From: Flammula alnicola
Taxonomy: Eukaryota > Basidiomycota > Agaricomycetes > Agaricales > Strophariaceae
Reading direction: 5' to 3'
Length of the DNA stretch: 13,334 nt
NCBI GenBank assembly: GCA_015499995.1
Contig: JADNRV010000782.1
Span: forward strand, 1-13,334
Position 1 is the stretch's first letter. Every line of letters starts with the position of its first letter. Under the pieces are notes generated by a model. It was not told the origin of the DNA. It ran no database searches and worked only from the letters and a program-made list of their open reading frames with translations. Below, one piece after another: positions 1-9,374 of this stretch. Made by a program: the position numbers and the translations under genes.

Positions 1-640
1 CTAGCAGGGTCACTGGCGTTTGTGACGGGATAGCCCTTTGCAGCGTCTTGAGTCCGATTCGGCTAGGAGAGGTTGTCGTTTATCCACCTATACTATCAAT
101 CGTGTAACCCCGTTATTCAGCCCAGCTCCCAACTAGCTCAAGAACTCGTCGCCTGCCAACTACTATGCAACCTGCAACACGACGTTCAATCATCTGGATT
201 GATTCGACGAGCTCGTTATGTGGAAAACTATACCCAAGGACCTTCTTGTATTCCTTTGCCGTGGTTTTCGAGGCGAACCTCAAGCTCAAGCTCGCTGACT
301 ATAAGAACCACGTCGCCTCAGCATTCCATATCTGACACCACTTACGGTGTCGCTACAAAGCACTCCGAAACCCTTGTAATGGAAGCTCTCGATTTCAGGC
401 GGTCGGGGCTTCGATTTGGTCTTCGGAACTTGGAGACCTTGAAATTGTCAAACCAGGAAGCGTTGATTCGCACTACGCATCCCTCTCCTTTGAAACGGCC
501 GGGTTGGGTGCCGTTATCGCTATGATCTCTCTTGCGAGAGTATCGCCGCCTGTACAAGCAGACGATGACTGATATGCTGGATATTACTATCGCTTTGAAC
601 CATTTAGACTTGTAATTTTTGTCGGTAGTTGTACATAGTG
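1..640 (+). mobile_element. Internally deleted, non-autonomous copy of the CACTA/Tnp2 element
   Basis: Bases 1-351 match 3235-3585 of the long element with about 15 differences, and bases 349-640 match 7970-8263 with about 12 substitutions plus a 2-nt deletion, so each side is roughly 96% identical by hand alignment. The two parts, 4387 bp apart in the long copy (3586-7972 missing), are joined at a shared GTC (349-351). Only the left-end repeat block, part of the leader and the last coding part of the transposase remain, and the 2-nt deletion near 570 shifts even that frame, so the copy cannot make transposase. Similarity to the long copy stops just after the GTACATAG at 631-638. The copy probably continues left of the window, since base 1 corresponds to an internal repeat-unit boundary. 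If its ends are intact it could be mobilised by the long copy's transposase; that is inference. Confidence 0.85.
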
Positions 641-869
641 CGCTTGTTCCTAGCCGTATGTACTATACGGTGCGTTCCTTACCCTGTCAATTTCTCCGTT
701 CTTATTAATAAGTCGTTTTATTCTTAATAGTGCCCTTGCCCCCACGAACGCTCTTATCCCGGCTCAAATATGTTGTTTTGTCCATCTCTGCATATCACCA
801 TTCCTCGTTTTTTCCCCTTCTGATTCTTGTTTTCTGATGCTAATTGTCACACCTCATATCATCTCTTAG
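641..869. other. Spacer without a gene
   Basis: Pyrimidine-rich sequence between the end of the deleted transposon copy and the first readable codons of the decayed gene to the right. It holds a small perfect hairpin, CCGTAT-GTACT-ATACGG at 653-669. The stretch ending in CTCTTAG (863-869), with TGCTAAT upstream, resembles the 3' end of a fungal intron and may be the leader of the remnant that follows. Confidence 0.4.
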
Positions 870-2270
870 TGGCCCCCACCACAACCACCACATCTGCGCT
901 CTACTTCTGCTCTCCACAATTCCACTTCTGCCTCTAATGTCACGAGAAGCACTCCTGGTACTTCCGTATCTTCCAATGTCAGTGCGACCGTCCAGAGCGG
1001 AAGTATGGATATCCCGGTCAAAACTCGAAACTCGACATCCAGTTTGCACAAAGCGGTTTTGGACCGTTTGGAGGTACAGAAAGCGATGAGCTAGATGAGC
1101 GGGAGGAGTATGCAAGGTTCATGCATGTTCATGATCTATATCACCCTACTACTGTGCGTTCCCGTTGGTTAAGCGCCTCTACCAACCAAGCGCTTCGGTT
1201 CTTTCGGCGACGGTGGAACATTATCCTTCTCGATAGTGAAGGTTGCGGGCATTCGGTCTGGCAATGCAAGGCATGCTCGCTCATATCGCTTGTATGGAAC
1301 GTCGTAAGCTAGCTCAAGAGCACTTCAAGTGGCAGCAAATTTGCGGGTTTAACATATTGTATTCTACCGCCACTGGTAACTTGAGTGTCGCTGCGTGTCA
1401 CGTGTGCCGCTGAAGGAGTCCCTCATCAGATGCTTATCGCGTGCCAGTGCTCATCGACACGCTTGTCCCAGTCGACACGATGAGCGAGGCGATGACTGTT
1501 TCTCGACCTGTTTCTTTGGCAAACATAAAAGGCGAGGTGGAAGTGGCGATGGCGACAGAGAAACGAAATTTGGAATGAGACTAAGCAGCCCACCGACTGA
1601 AACGAAAACAAGATAGAGTTTTGCGGCAGGCATCCGCTCATCTGCGGACTTTTACTAGGGGTTCACAGATCCTGGCAGAAAGAATTTTCAAGCTAAGATC
1701 AAAAATGACATCACCCAATGCTTCCTCTGAATCCGTTGTCAACCTCTCTCATCACAAGGCTACTGTCCCTGACAAGGTGCACTTGTGAGCACAAAGACCA
1801 TCTCACGACATCGCGATGCCGCAATGCCCAACAGAATAAGAATTATTTGACGAGTGGACGGTCTCGAGAGAAGATCACTTTGGAACGGAAAGTGGAGAAG
1901 GAGAGGAACTAGATGAAACTAGTGGTAGGTATGTAGAAGAAGGAGAGGCACGACCAGAAGGAGAGGCACGACCAGCAAAGCGTCGCCACATTCAGGAACC
2001 ACAGACAGTATGTTTAGCGAGTTCCAGCATATTCGTAGATAAATCTGTTTTATTGATATTGAAATTGTCATCAACGAGCCTCATAATACTTTGGATGATC
2101 CTCAGGGAAACAATAGCTCACATTCAATGACAGGTAATCTGGATAACGATCAAAATCTTGACTTGGAACAGGATGTTGATGCAAGACTAGGAGAGGATCA
2201 ACATGATGTAGGTGTCGACGTCGCAATTTTCCATGAATAACACACTAGAGAAACTAAATGACTATATAGA
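870..2270 (+). pseudogene. Decayed multi-exon coding remnant, function unknown
   Basis: No single ORF is long, but successive stretches read as fluent, hydrophilic protein in changing plus-strand frames. 870-1090 is Ser/Thr-rich. About 1000-1300 contains FGPFGGTESDELDEREEYAR and later RSRWLSASTNQALRFFRRRW. About 1270-1365 contains MERRKLAQEHFKWQQICGF. About 1437-1580 contains VPVLIDTLVPVDTMSEAM. About 1590-1788 contains LKRKQDRVLRQASAHLRTF. About 1850-2008 is acidic, ends in AKRRHIQEPQT and is followed by a GTATGT donor. About 2056-2240 contains INEPHNTLDDPQGNNSSHS and an Asp-rich stretch. Some frame changes coincide with intron-like signals (GTATGT at 2009, GTAGGT near 2211); others do not and look like frameshifts. 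I do not recognise the family; a second transposon's accessory ORF or an old host gene are both possible. Confidence 0.45.
1938..1973 (+). repeat. Perfect 18-bp tandem duplication
   Basis: AGAAGGAGAGGCACGACC occurs twice head to tail (1938-1955 and 1956-1973). Eighteen is a multiple of three, so in the reading frame of the surrounding coding remnant it duplicates the residues EGEARP without breaking the frame. Confidence 0.9.
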
Positions 2271-2895
2271 ATGCACTAGAACACCAATGATCCACTGATT
2301 CTTATCCACAATTGGCCTGACGGTGCTGTAGAGGTGTCAGAAGGAGAATTGAATTATATGTATGTTACGCACTGTCCGTCCCAGCCAATGAACTGAAACC
2401 CTCGATCACGGAGCTGCTCGACCGTGTAATTCACCTTGCACACATCAAGATCACTGCACTTTGCACAGTAAGCGCCAGAGGCGGCAGGCGCATCCGCAAA
2501 GTCAAAAGTAGTCGAAATGGGCACGGCGTTCTTGACGATGCTTGTTTTCACTTCTGCGCAAGCATTTCGCGGAGCATGAGAGCCCGAAAGCGGCTGGCCA
2601 TCCCTCTTGATGTCTGAAGTAGAGGCAGAGGTAGAGCTGGACGCAATCTGCACAGGCAAAGGTGTGACAGTAGGCAAGGGGTTGGCTTCAATGGGAGGAG
2701 ATGGGCAGGTGGTAGGCTGTTCTTGGTCAAGAGAATCCAAGAGTGCAGACTGCTCTGCTGTCGACGACTGCAAGAGAACGTCGAATTCAACATTGTACAC
2801 GATAGGCTCGTGAGGAGAGAAAAGCTAAGCAAAGAAGAATATTTTTCAGAGATAAGTGTATCACTTACAGAGCGTTCGAGAGGGCGACGGTCCAT
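2262..2895 (-). CDS. Hypothetical protein, 180 aa, three coding exons
   Basis: Model: complement of 2869-2895, 2373-2824 and 2262-2325. It starts at MDRRPLERS and gives an uninterrupted 180-residue frame. Introns are 44 nt (GTAAGT...CTTAG) and 47 nt (GTGCGT...CTACAG with a CTGAC branch site), and both keep the frame. The middle is Pro/Ser/Thr-rich and looks disordered. The C-terminal ~50 residues are ordered-looking, with a Cys pair (AYCAKCSDLDVC) then a WDGHTVRPIVD stretch. That tail resembles a C-terminal motif I recall from uncharacterised Agaricomycete proteins; this is from memory and unverified. No enzymatic function can be assigned. The stop comes soon after the motif (GVLVHSI), so the extreme C-terminus may be truncated. 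A further intron lies in the leader, and the left end of the transposon block begins just upstream. Confidence 0.6.
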
Positions 2896-2902
2896 CGATC
2901 TA

Positions 2903-3020
2903 CTGGAGAGAAAAGCATATCAGCCACATGTTTGAGCAAGAACGACAATCCCGTCCCTGGCACGAGTTGAAAGATTATCGGAAAGGCAGACGAGCTGCAT
3001 GAGTGGAGGAGAATGCTTAC
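2903..3020 (-). other. Probable 5'-UTR intron of the minus-strand hypothetical gene
   Basis: On the minus strand, CAG|GTAAGC at 3020 and TTCTCTCCAG ending at 2903 delimit a 118-nt intron. It is followed by seven untranslated bases and the ATG at 2895. The exon before it (about 3021-3058) has no in-frame ATG, so I read it as leader. Confidence 0.45.
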
Positions 3021-3114
3021 CTGAGCTCCGAGAATCGAGGTTAGAGAGAAGGACTGACTCAACTCGCTGTGACGCTTTTAGTGTGACTGACAACATCGTC
3101 CGATTCCACTACTA

Positions 3115-3354
3115 CCAGCAGGATTACTGGCGTTTGTAACGGGACAGCCCTTTGCAGCGCCTTGAGTCCAGTTCAGGTAGGAGAGGTTGGCGTTCATCTA
3201 CCTGTGTTGTCAATTGCGCCCCTCCCTCCATCTTCTAGCAGGATTACTGGTGTTTGTGACGGGATAGCCCTTTGCAGCGTCTTGAGTCCGATTCGGCTAG
3301 GAGAGGTTGTCGTTTATCCACCTATACTATCAATCGTGTAACCCCGTTATTCAG
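3115..3354 (+). repeat. Left-end tandem repeat, two ~120-bp units
   Basis: Unit 1 starts near 3115 (CCAGCAGGATTACTGGCGTT) and unit 2 near 3235 (CTAGCAGGATTACTGGTGTT). Both continue with GACGGGA/AACGGGA, AGCCCTTTGCAGCG, CTTGAGTCC and GGAGAGGTTG at matching spacing, giving a period of 120 bp. Similar two-unit structure recurs at ~11842-12083, and a unit-2-like sequence begins the window. Repeated subterminal units are typical of CACTA elements, where they bind an element-encoded protein; binding here is inference. Confidence 0.8.
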
Positions 3355-3420
3355 CCCAGCTCCCAACTAGCTCAAGAACTCGTCGCCTGCCAACTACCAT
3401 GCAACCTGCACCACGACGTT

Positions 3421-3946
3421 CACTCATCTGGATTGATTCGACGAGCTCGTTATGTGGAAAACTATACCCAAGGACCTTCTTATATTCCTTTGCCGTGGTT
3501 TTCGAGGCGAACCTCAACCTCAAGCTTGCTGACGACGAGAACCACGTCCCCTCAGCATCCCACATCTGACACCACTTACGGTGTCCCAAGGCCTCGGTGA
3601 CAGTGTCGCTCCAACCTTGAGGATTGTGATTTGTTCCTACGGTTTCTCCCTCCACATACGGGTCGCTGGAGTCGGCGCTATCCGTCTACGCGCTCACCTA
3701 TCGTCCGCCCCTCATGGGATCAATCCCATCGCCCTTCATTCTGTCAATCCCTGCCCATGCCACGCTTGTCAGGGTTGATTCAACGAGACTGTGCATGGTC
3801 AATCCGTTGTGAAACTGGCCAAATTTGTAGTCAAGGTCCGAACCCCATCTGCAGAATTCTACGTGCTTTAGCCTACCGAACGTTATCTGAAAAACCAAAT
3901 AATGACGGGCAACGGCATAACACTCATCTGGATTGATTCGATGAGC
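3421..3946 (+). repeat. 26-bp direct repeat within the transposon leader
   Basis: CACTCATCTGGATTGATTCG plus six further bases occurs at 3421-3446 and again at 3921-3946, with one C/T mismatch, 500 bp apart. The deleted copy carries a one-base variant near 187-212. A shorter related piece (GTTGATTCAACGAG) lies near 3773. Confidence 0.8.
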
Positions 3947-4179
3947 ATGTGCTCTCCTTGCTGGTTGCTTGCTGCTTTGTACATTCCTTTATCAGCCCTG
4001 GGTGGAGTCGCTGTTGAAAACAACATCCATCTTCCAACAACATTGACACGTCGACCTGCGCAATATCACCCATCGATTTTCAGCCGTGTTTCACGATGGC
4101 CATAACTACCGTGGTTCCTATCAGTAGCCATGAGACTGTTGCAAGCCTCGGTGAGCGTCGATGACGCTGTGACGAAAAG

Positions 4180-4234
4180 GTAAGGCATTTAGACTGATTC
4201 GCATTATGCCAGCATTAACAATTTTCTCCTCCAG
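4180..4234 (+). other. Probable 5'-UTR intron of the transposase transcript
   Basis: AAG|GTAAGG at 4180 and TTTTCTCCTCCAG ending at 4234 delimit 55 nt, with ATTAAC as a plausible branch site near 4215. It lies upstream of the chosen ATG at 4483 and fits the lengths of the coding introns of the same gene. Confidence 0.45.
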
Positions 4235-4482
4235 CTCGACCGCTTGGGTGACTCTGTTGGTTAGCCTTAAATTTCGCCAAGACAATTCATTGTTGTCTCG
4301 CCGTTGCCTGCATCATCGCATGCAACAACCTCACTTCCCTGTACCCTTTGTATTTTTCATTTATCTCCCTGCATATCCAACATCGCCCTGGTTACCTTGT
4401 TGTCCACTGGAGGAATAAGGGATTTATCTCAGTACATAACCCTCCTGACTTCAGAGCTTTATTAATTGTTCATTTCTGCCGT

Positions 4483-7400
4483 ATGCCGTTCTTCTGCGAC
4501 TGTATCAGCCATGGTTGTGGAAAACAACCTCACGGAACCGAGCACGACAAACGAACTATCGAAAAACATCGACTGGCGGATTATCGGTTCTTGGTCAATA
4601 GGGCCCACGACGAGGAGTTGCAGAAGACTGACCAGGCTATCGCGTCTTTCGTTGCATCCATGTCTCTGGCGGACAAGACTTCCGGACCCGCAACGAAATC
4701 GGGAAGTCGGCTTTGGTCATTGGCATCACCCGCTCAGGCGGATGTTGACATGATGGAGGCTCACATTGCCGAGCATCGCTCATCAAATCTGCCTCGCTCG
4801 CCGCCTAGCAAGAGGGAACGCATCACAGAGTTTCTTGATCGGTTGAAGACAATTGAAAAGAGGTTAAATGAACTGAGCTCCAACACCTCCTCTCGGTTAG
4901 CAATTATTGGATCTCCCTGTCGCGTGGGCGAGCTGTTTCCTTTGGAACGCGACCTACAACTCGCCCAAGATCTTCATTCGGACCTACTCCGCCTCAAATC
5001 AGGCTTTAACGAGGTGGTTGCCACGAAACAATCACTAGTCGAGCATCTCGACAATCTCCTGCAAGCTCTCAAGACTGCAAAGAAAACATGGACAAAGGCT
5101 TCGATCCAGGCTGGTCAGCAGCCTTTGGCCCCGCCGGGAGAACACGGCGGTCCATCGGAGTATAAGTCTGGTTAGTGGTCTACTCCAGCACTGTCTTGTC
5201 TTTCCGAATGCTTACAGACTTCTTTCAGAACACCATTATCACCCCATTCTCAACGGGATGAACCCTGTCATACAAGCTATAGTGTTTACCATGGTGGCAT
5301 TGCAGATTATCTCAAAGGTTGCCCGTTCTGGATGCCACTTTGTTCTGGAAATGATGGGCTATGTCGTACGGCTCGCTCTTCTTGGATCGCAGGATCACAT
5401 TTCTCCTCAAACTGCAAAGCTCCTCAGCGACCTTCCAGTCGATCCTGAAGCAGCCACCAGACAATTTCGACTTGACGCAAAGAGCACGATTTACGCCGCT
5501 TGCCCCAATCCCAACTGCCACCAGACATACAAACCGACATACAGGGATGGCTGCCCTCTCGCAGAGTATCCAAGGCACTGCACCCATAAGCGGTTTGCAA
5601 ATAGCCCGTCTTGTGGAACGGGTCTTACTAGACCTCGCTTTGTCCATGACGTCGAAATCCGTACCCCCATCAAACCATTCGTCAGCTTCGACTTCAAAGA
5701 TTGGCTTGCAGGCCTAGTTTCACGTCCAGGTTACGAAGACCGCATGGATGGTGCATGGAAGAAGACCGGCATCGATCCAGCAAACGGAATGTCTGACATA
5801 TTGGAAGCGGATTTTCTCCGTAATTTTCTTGGTCCCGATGGCGAGAAACAGTTTAAGGATGGTGGAAGTGAAGGACGTTATGTCTTCAGCCTTTGTGTCG
5901 ACTTCTTCAACCCTCTTTCGAACAAACAAGCGGGGAAGAAGGCGTCTATCGGAATTATATCCCTAGCGTGTTTGAACCTCCCTCCTGATGAACGCCACAA
6001 ACCAGAGAACATGTTTCTCGCTGGTATCATCCCTGGGCCAAATGAACCGCCTCTGAACTTGCTGAATCACTATCTTACGCCGATTGTGGACGATCTCCTG
6101 GAGCTTTGGAACCCTGGTGTACGGTTTTCACGTACGTACAATTACCCAATAGGTCGAACTTCACGCTGTGCCCTCATTGCAGTCATTTGCGACCTTCTTG
6201 CCGCTCGCAAAGCAGGGGGCTTTGCATCGTTTCATCACCAGCACTTCTGCTCTATGTGCCACTGCACAAGAATTAAAGAGGGTTATGGAAGTACCGACTA
6301 TGAATGTTGGCGTAGGAGGACCGACTCCGAATGTCGAAAATTCTCGGAAGCCTTTACCCAAGCTCCTGATGTTGCTTCACAAAATGCTATATTTGAGGCC
6401 AGTGGGATTCGTTATTCCGAACTATCTCGTCTTCCGTACTTTGACATGGCCCAATGCATTGTTGTGGATGCGATGCACAACCTCTTCCTTGGGCTCATCA
6501 AAGAGCATTTCCATAACATCATAGGAATTGGGCAGGCGAAGACCGCGGAGGGCGCTGTTGTTCCTGTTGAATTCCCCGATCCGCCTAGTGACTTTACGAA
6601 TGCTGAACGGAAGTCTCTTGCGACCTTGCAAAAAATGTTGCAAGAGCCTCTAAACGACGCAGTTGAAGCTTCCGCAGAAGCTGTCAAAAAGAAGCTAATG
6701 AGATTGCATCATCGCTCTCTTGCATTTGCATGTGAAATGCTTGACGTCGACGAGGAAAAGGTGTTTCTGAATGACGCAGGACACGCCGTTCATTCCAAGG
6801 CCACATGTTGTGAAGATCTGCTTTATTGGGTGTGTTACATTCTTCTCTTCAGGCTCTCCATTTTAACTGTTGGCCAAACAGCGTTTTGATCAGATCGAGT
6901 ACCGTGATGCGGGTGCCAATACGTCGACGCGGCTCGGACAAGTGCTAACGGATCAGGAGCTGAACCAAATTTGGTCCGATTTGTCGGAAATCTCAACGCC
7001 GACATGGGTTACTTCAGTTCCGTCGAACCTAGGAAGTGCCTCACATGGAAAACTCAAGGCAGACCAATGGAGGACGCTGGGCATCACCTACCTTCCACTT
7101 TCGCTGATCCGACTCTGGGGTCTCCTTGATTCTAATGACCGGCGGTCGCAAAAATGCCAGGAGATTTTGGACGTTACCATCTCGCTCATCTCGGCTGTTG
7201 TTCTGGCATCCTCCCGCACCACTTCTCCTGCCATCGCAACTGCGTATCTTATCCACATGAAGGCGTATATGGAAGGCGTCAAGAGGCTCTTCCCTCAATA
7301 TCAGTTTCGTGCAAACCATCACATGGCGTTACACTTGCATGAATATCTTCGGCGGTTCGGCCCAGTTCATGGATGGTGGACATTTCCATTTGAGAGGTTG

Positions 7401-8238
7401 ATTGGTATGCTGGAACGAATACCGACGAACTTTAAAATCGGTATGTAGACGATCTTTCTTTTCATTTTTTTTTTGCTTACATGTAATGCGCATTTTTCTT
7501 CTAGGTCAACTAGAACAGACGATTTCAGAGAGTTTCACCCGGGCGGCAAACCTTCGAGCTTTCGTCTACAAGACGAATCAATGCCCACCTGCCATTCTCG
7601 GCTGCCAATCGATTTTTAATCGACTCATCGACCCCCGTACTCGCAGTACCTTAACGTCGGACATGATGAGTTTCACGGCTGTTGAACAACCGGAAGTTGT
7701 CATCTGGAACCCTATGGCTACATCGAAGGTTCCATTGAAGCTGCAAACAATTGTCCGCCGATACAATAGCAATGCTCGTGTGGACCGCGCGCAGTTCCTG
7801 ACAAATATCACCATTCGTGGGTTGCGCTATACGACCTCTACAAAGGGTTTTGGAAATTCCTGTGCACTCCTTGGATTGCCCTCTTCTGACATCAAGGTTC
7901 CTGCCGTCATCGACTCCATCTTCAAAATCCAAGCTTCGGTCGATACGGTGGAGATCCTCCTTGCTGTACGTCGCTACAAAACACTACGAAACCCTTGCAA
8001 TGGAAGCTCTCGATTTCAGGCGGTCGGGGCTTCGATTTGGTCTTCGGAACTTGGAGACCTTGAAATTGTCAAACCAGGAAGCGTTGATTCGCACTACGCA
8101 TCCCTCTCCTTTGAAACGGCCGGGTTGGGCGCAGTTATCGCTGTGATCTCTCTTGCGAGAGTGTCGCCGCCTGTACAAGCAGACGATGACTCTGATATGC
8201 TGGATATTACTATCGCTTTGAACCACTTAGACTTGTAA
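4483..8238 (+). CDS. CACTA/EnSpm transposase, Tnp2 (Transposase_21) family
   Basis: Model: 4483-5170, 5229-6829, 6882-7440, 7505-8238, giving 1193 aa without stop or frameshift. Introns of 58, 52 and 64 nt have GT-AG ends, and each restores the frame. The N-terminus has a Cys/His cluster (C5, C7, C12, H17, H21) before TIEKHRLADYR, as in fungal Tnp2 proteins. Charged helical sequence follows at ~110-205. A second Cys cluster lies at 321-358 (CPNPNC ... HCTH ... SCG). The catalytic region contains VDFFNP (D454), an IPGPNEP motif at ~497-503, D551, a His/Cys group at 565-575 (FHHQHFCSMCHC) and VDAMHNLFLG (D643). SHGKLKADQW (817-826) and HGWWTFPFERLIG (~926-938) are characteristic downstream motifs. 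D454, D551 and D643 are candidate, not proven, catalytic acids. The protein would cut and integrate the element's ends in the nucleus. The ATG at 4483 opens the conserved N-terminal motif, so I prefer it to the upstream in-frame ATG at 4348. It looks intact and possibly active. Confidence 0.88.
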
Positions 8239-8263
8239 TTTTTGTCTGTAATAGTACATAGGG

Positions 8264-9087
8264 CGATCTTTTGTTTGTTGTTATTTGGTTGAGCATGTAC
8301 GAAGCTTGCTTCAGAGTGACGAAATTTGGGGGCTTTGTCTTCGTCGATGCTTGAACCAGTTTGTAATCCTACCGTTCAACGTCGGCTGAGAAATTTTTTC
8401 TCAGACATCCAATACACCTTTTGACATAAAGGAATTATCTTAGCGCTTATTCATGATAATTATATGGCTCAGGCAATGTAGAGTGATTTAGGATCCTTCG
8501 AAGGAGGCTTCCCTTCTAAGCATGCAGCCATCCTGGTGCCATAAAACATTTGCATCACACAGTTTTAGCATATATATCTATGATTGTGCAAACAAATTGG
8601 AGCTTAGAAGTACTTCAGCACCTAAAATCCTCCTCCCAATGTACGAGAATCCATGAAGCGCACTCGATGCGACAGAAATTTGGGCTCGCCCATGTATATG
8701 CCCCTCACCTACTTCCCGATAATGCTCGATCTCAAGGTTTCAGCCAAGGATTGTATATATGTTCTATATCTCATATCAAATTTTCTTTTAATGAAAAACG
8801 CCCAGTAATAACCTTGTATTCATCACATATTGTCAACCAAGGATTTCACAAAATGATTCTTGTATATGGACTGGAAATCTTTCGAGACAATTATTTTTAT
8901 TAAAAATTACATAGAATGGTAGCTATGCATCCTGGCTTTATGATACAGTTCACTTGAACTTGAAGAAGAAAGGCTGAGACCTCGTTGAGTTATATACCAT
9001 TCAGAAAGCCCATCAAATCCGTCACTCTGAAGCGAGCCCCTTCAACGAAGGTGTCCGGGAACCGGAGCAGGGGCTTGCTCCGAACCC
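8264..9087. other. AT-rich intergenic stretch, no gene seen
   Basis: Sequence beyond the right edge of the transposon. It is AT-rich with short TATATA runs (around 8570 and 8755). One 117-codon open frame at 8550-8903 has a composition expected of AT-rich non-coding DNA and no recognisable motif. Confidence 0.5.
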
Positions 9088-9374
9088 ATGAATCCTTTCT
9101 CCTCCAAGCCCCACCCACCCGTTATACCCACCCCGTAAGTCCCCTTTTGTCGCGTCATCTGGCGTCGACGAAGGTTTTTCTTGTTGATTTTTCATTACTT
9201 ACCATTTTTATTTTTTACAGCCGCCCACCGCTGTCGCCCACCGACAAACGATCTCTCGGGTCTTGGACCGTTCCACCACCACCAAAGTTGCAGAAGGTTC
9301 CAGATTTCGAGAGTCCGCCCCTCCCATTCGTGGGCTTCAACCATAGCCTCGACATGCATGCTGCGCCTCTGTAA
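9088..9374 (+). CDS. Possible small proline-rich protein, 66 aa, two exons
   Basis: Model: 9088-9134 joined to 9221-9374. The intron is a textbook fungal one: GTAAGT donor at 9135, a pyrimidine/AT-rich tail and TTTTTTACAG ending at 9220 (86 nt). Joining the exons keeps one frame from ATG (MNPFSSKPHPPVIPTP) through a proline-rich middle (WTVPPPPKLQKVPDFESPP) to a TAA after HAAPL. No domain, signal peptide or membrane segment is visible and I do not recognise it. The splice signals are better evidence than the protein. It may be a fragment of a longer or decayed gene, since short coding-like stretches follow without a continuous frame. Confidence 0.35.

Larger units (their letters stand above)
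3355..4482 (+). other. Transposon leader and subterminal region without a supported gene
   Basis: Non-coding part of the element before the transposase. It holds the GACACC-ACTTAC-GGTGTC hairpin at 3568-3585, a 26-bp sequence present twice (3421-3446 and 3921-3946) and a probable 5'-UTR intron at 4180-4234. A weak ORF from 3307 is shared in part with the deleted copy only because the DNA is repeated; it lacks an ATG start. Confidence 0.55.
3052..8263 (+). mobile_element. Long, apparently autonomous CACTA/EnSpm-type (Tnp2) transposon
   Basis: The element carries a tandem left-end repeat block, a ~900 bp leader and a four-exon Tnp2 transposase ending at 8238. Its right edge is placed where similarity to the deleted copy at 1-640 ends (about 8263). 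Its left edge is placed where similarity to the solitary left end at ~11781-12083 begins (about 3052). The true termini are uncertain. CACTA occurs at 3107-3111, and the right end reads TAGGG (8259-8263) here but TAGTG (636-640) in the deleted copy, loosely fitting CACTA...TAGTG ends. However, the solitary copy stays similar to the left of 3107, and no matching short target duplication was found. Confidence 0.75.

Noticed and set aside
73..525. 150-codon open frame, with a sister frame at 3307-3600 sharing its first part
   Set aside because: It starts at TTG, has no recognisable domain and spans the deletion junction of the transposon copy. The shared part is explained by DNA repetition rather than protein conservation.
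3107..3111. CACTA as the exact left terminus, paired with TAGTG/TAGGG at the right ends
   Set aside because: Attractive, but similarity with the solitary copy continues to the left of it, the rest of the proposed inverted repeat does not match, and no flanking duplication is seen. Kept as a possibility only.
8550..8903. 117-codon open frame
   Set aside because: It lies in AT-rich DNA and has no motif or splice context; no sign of coding beyond being open.
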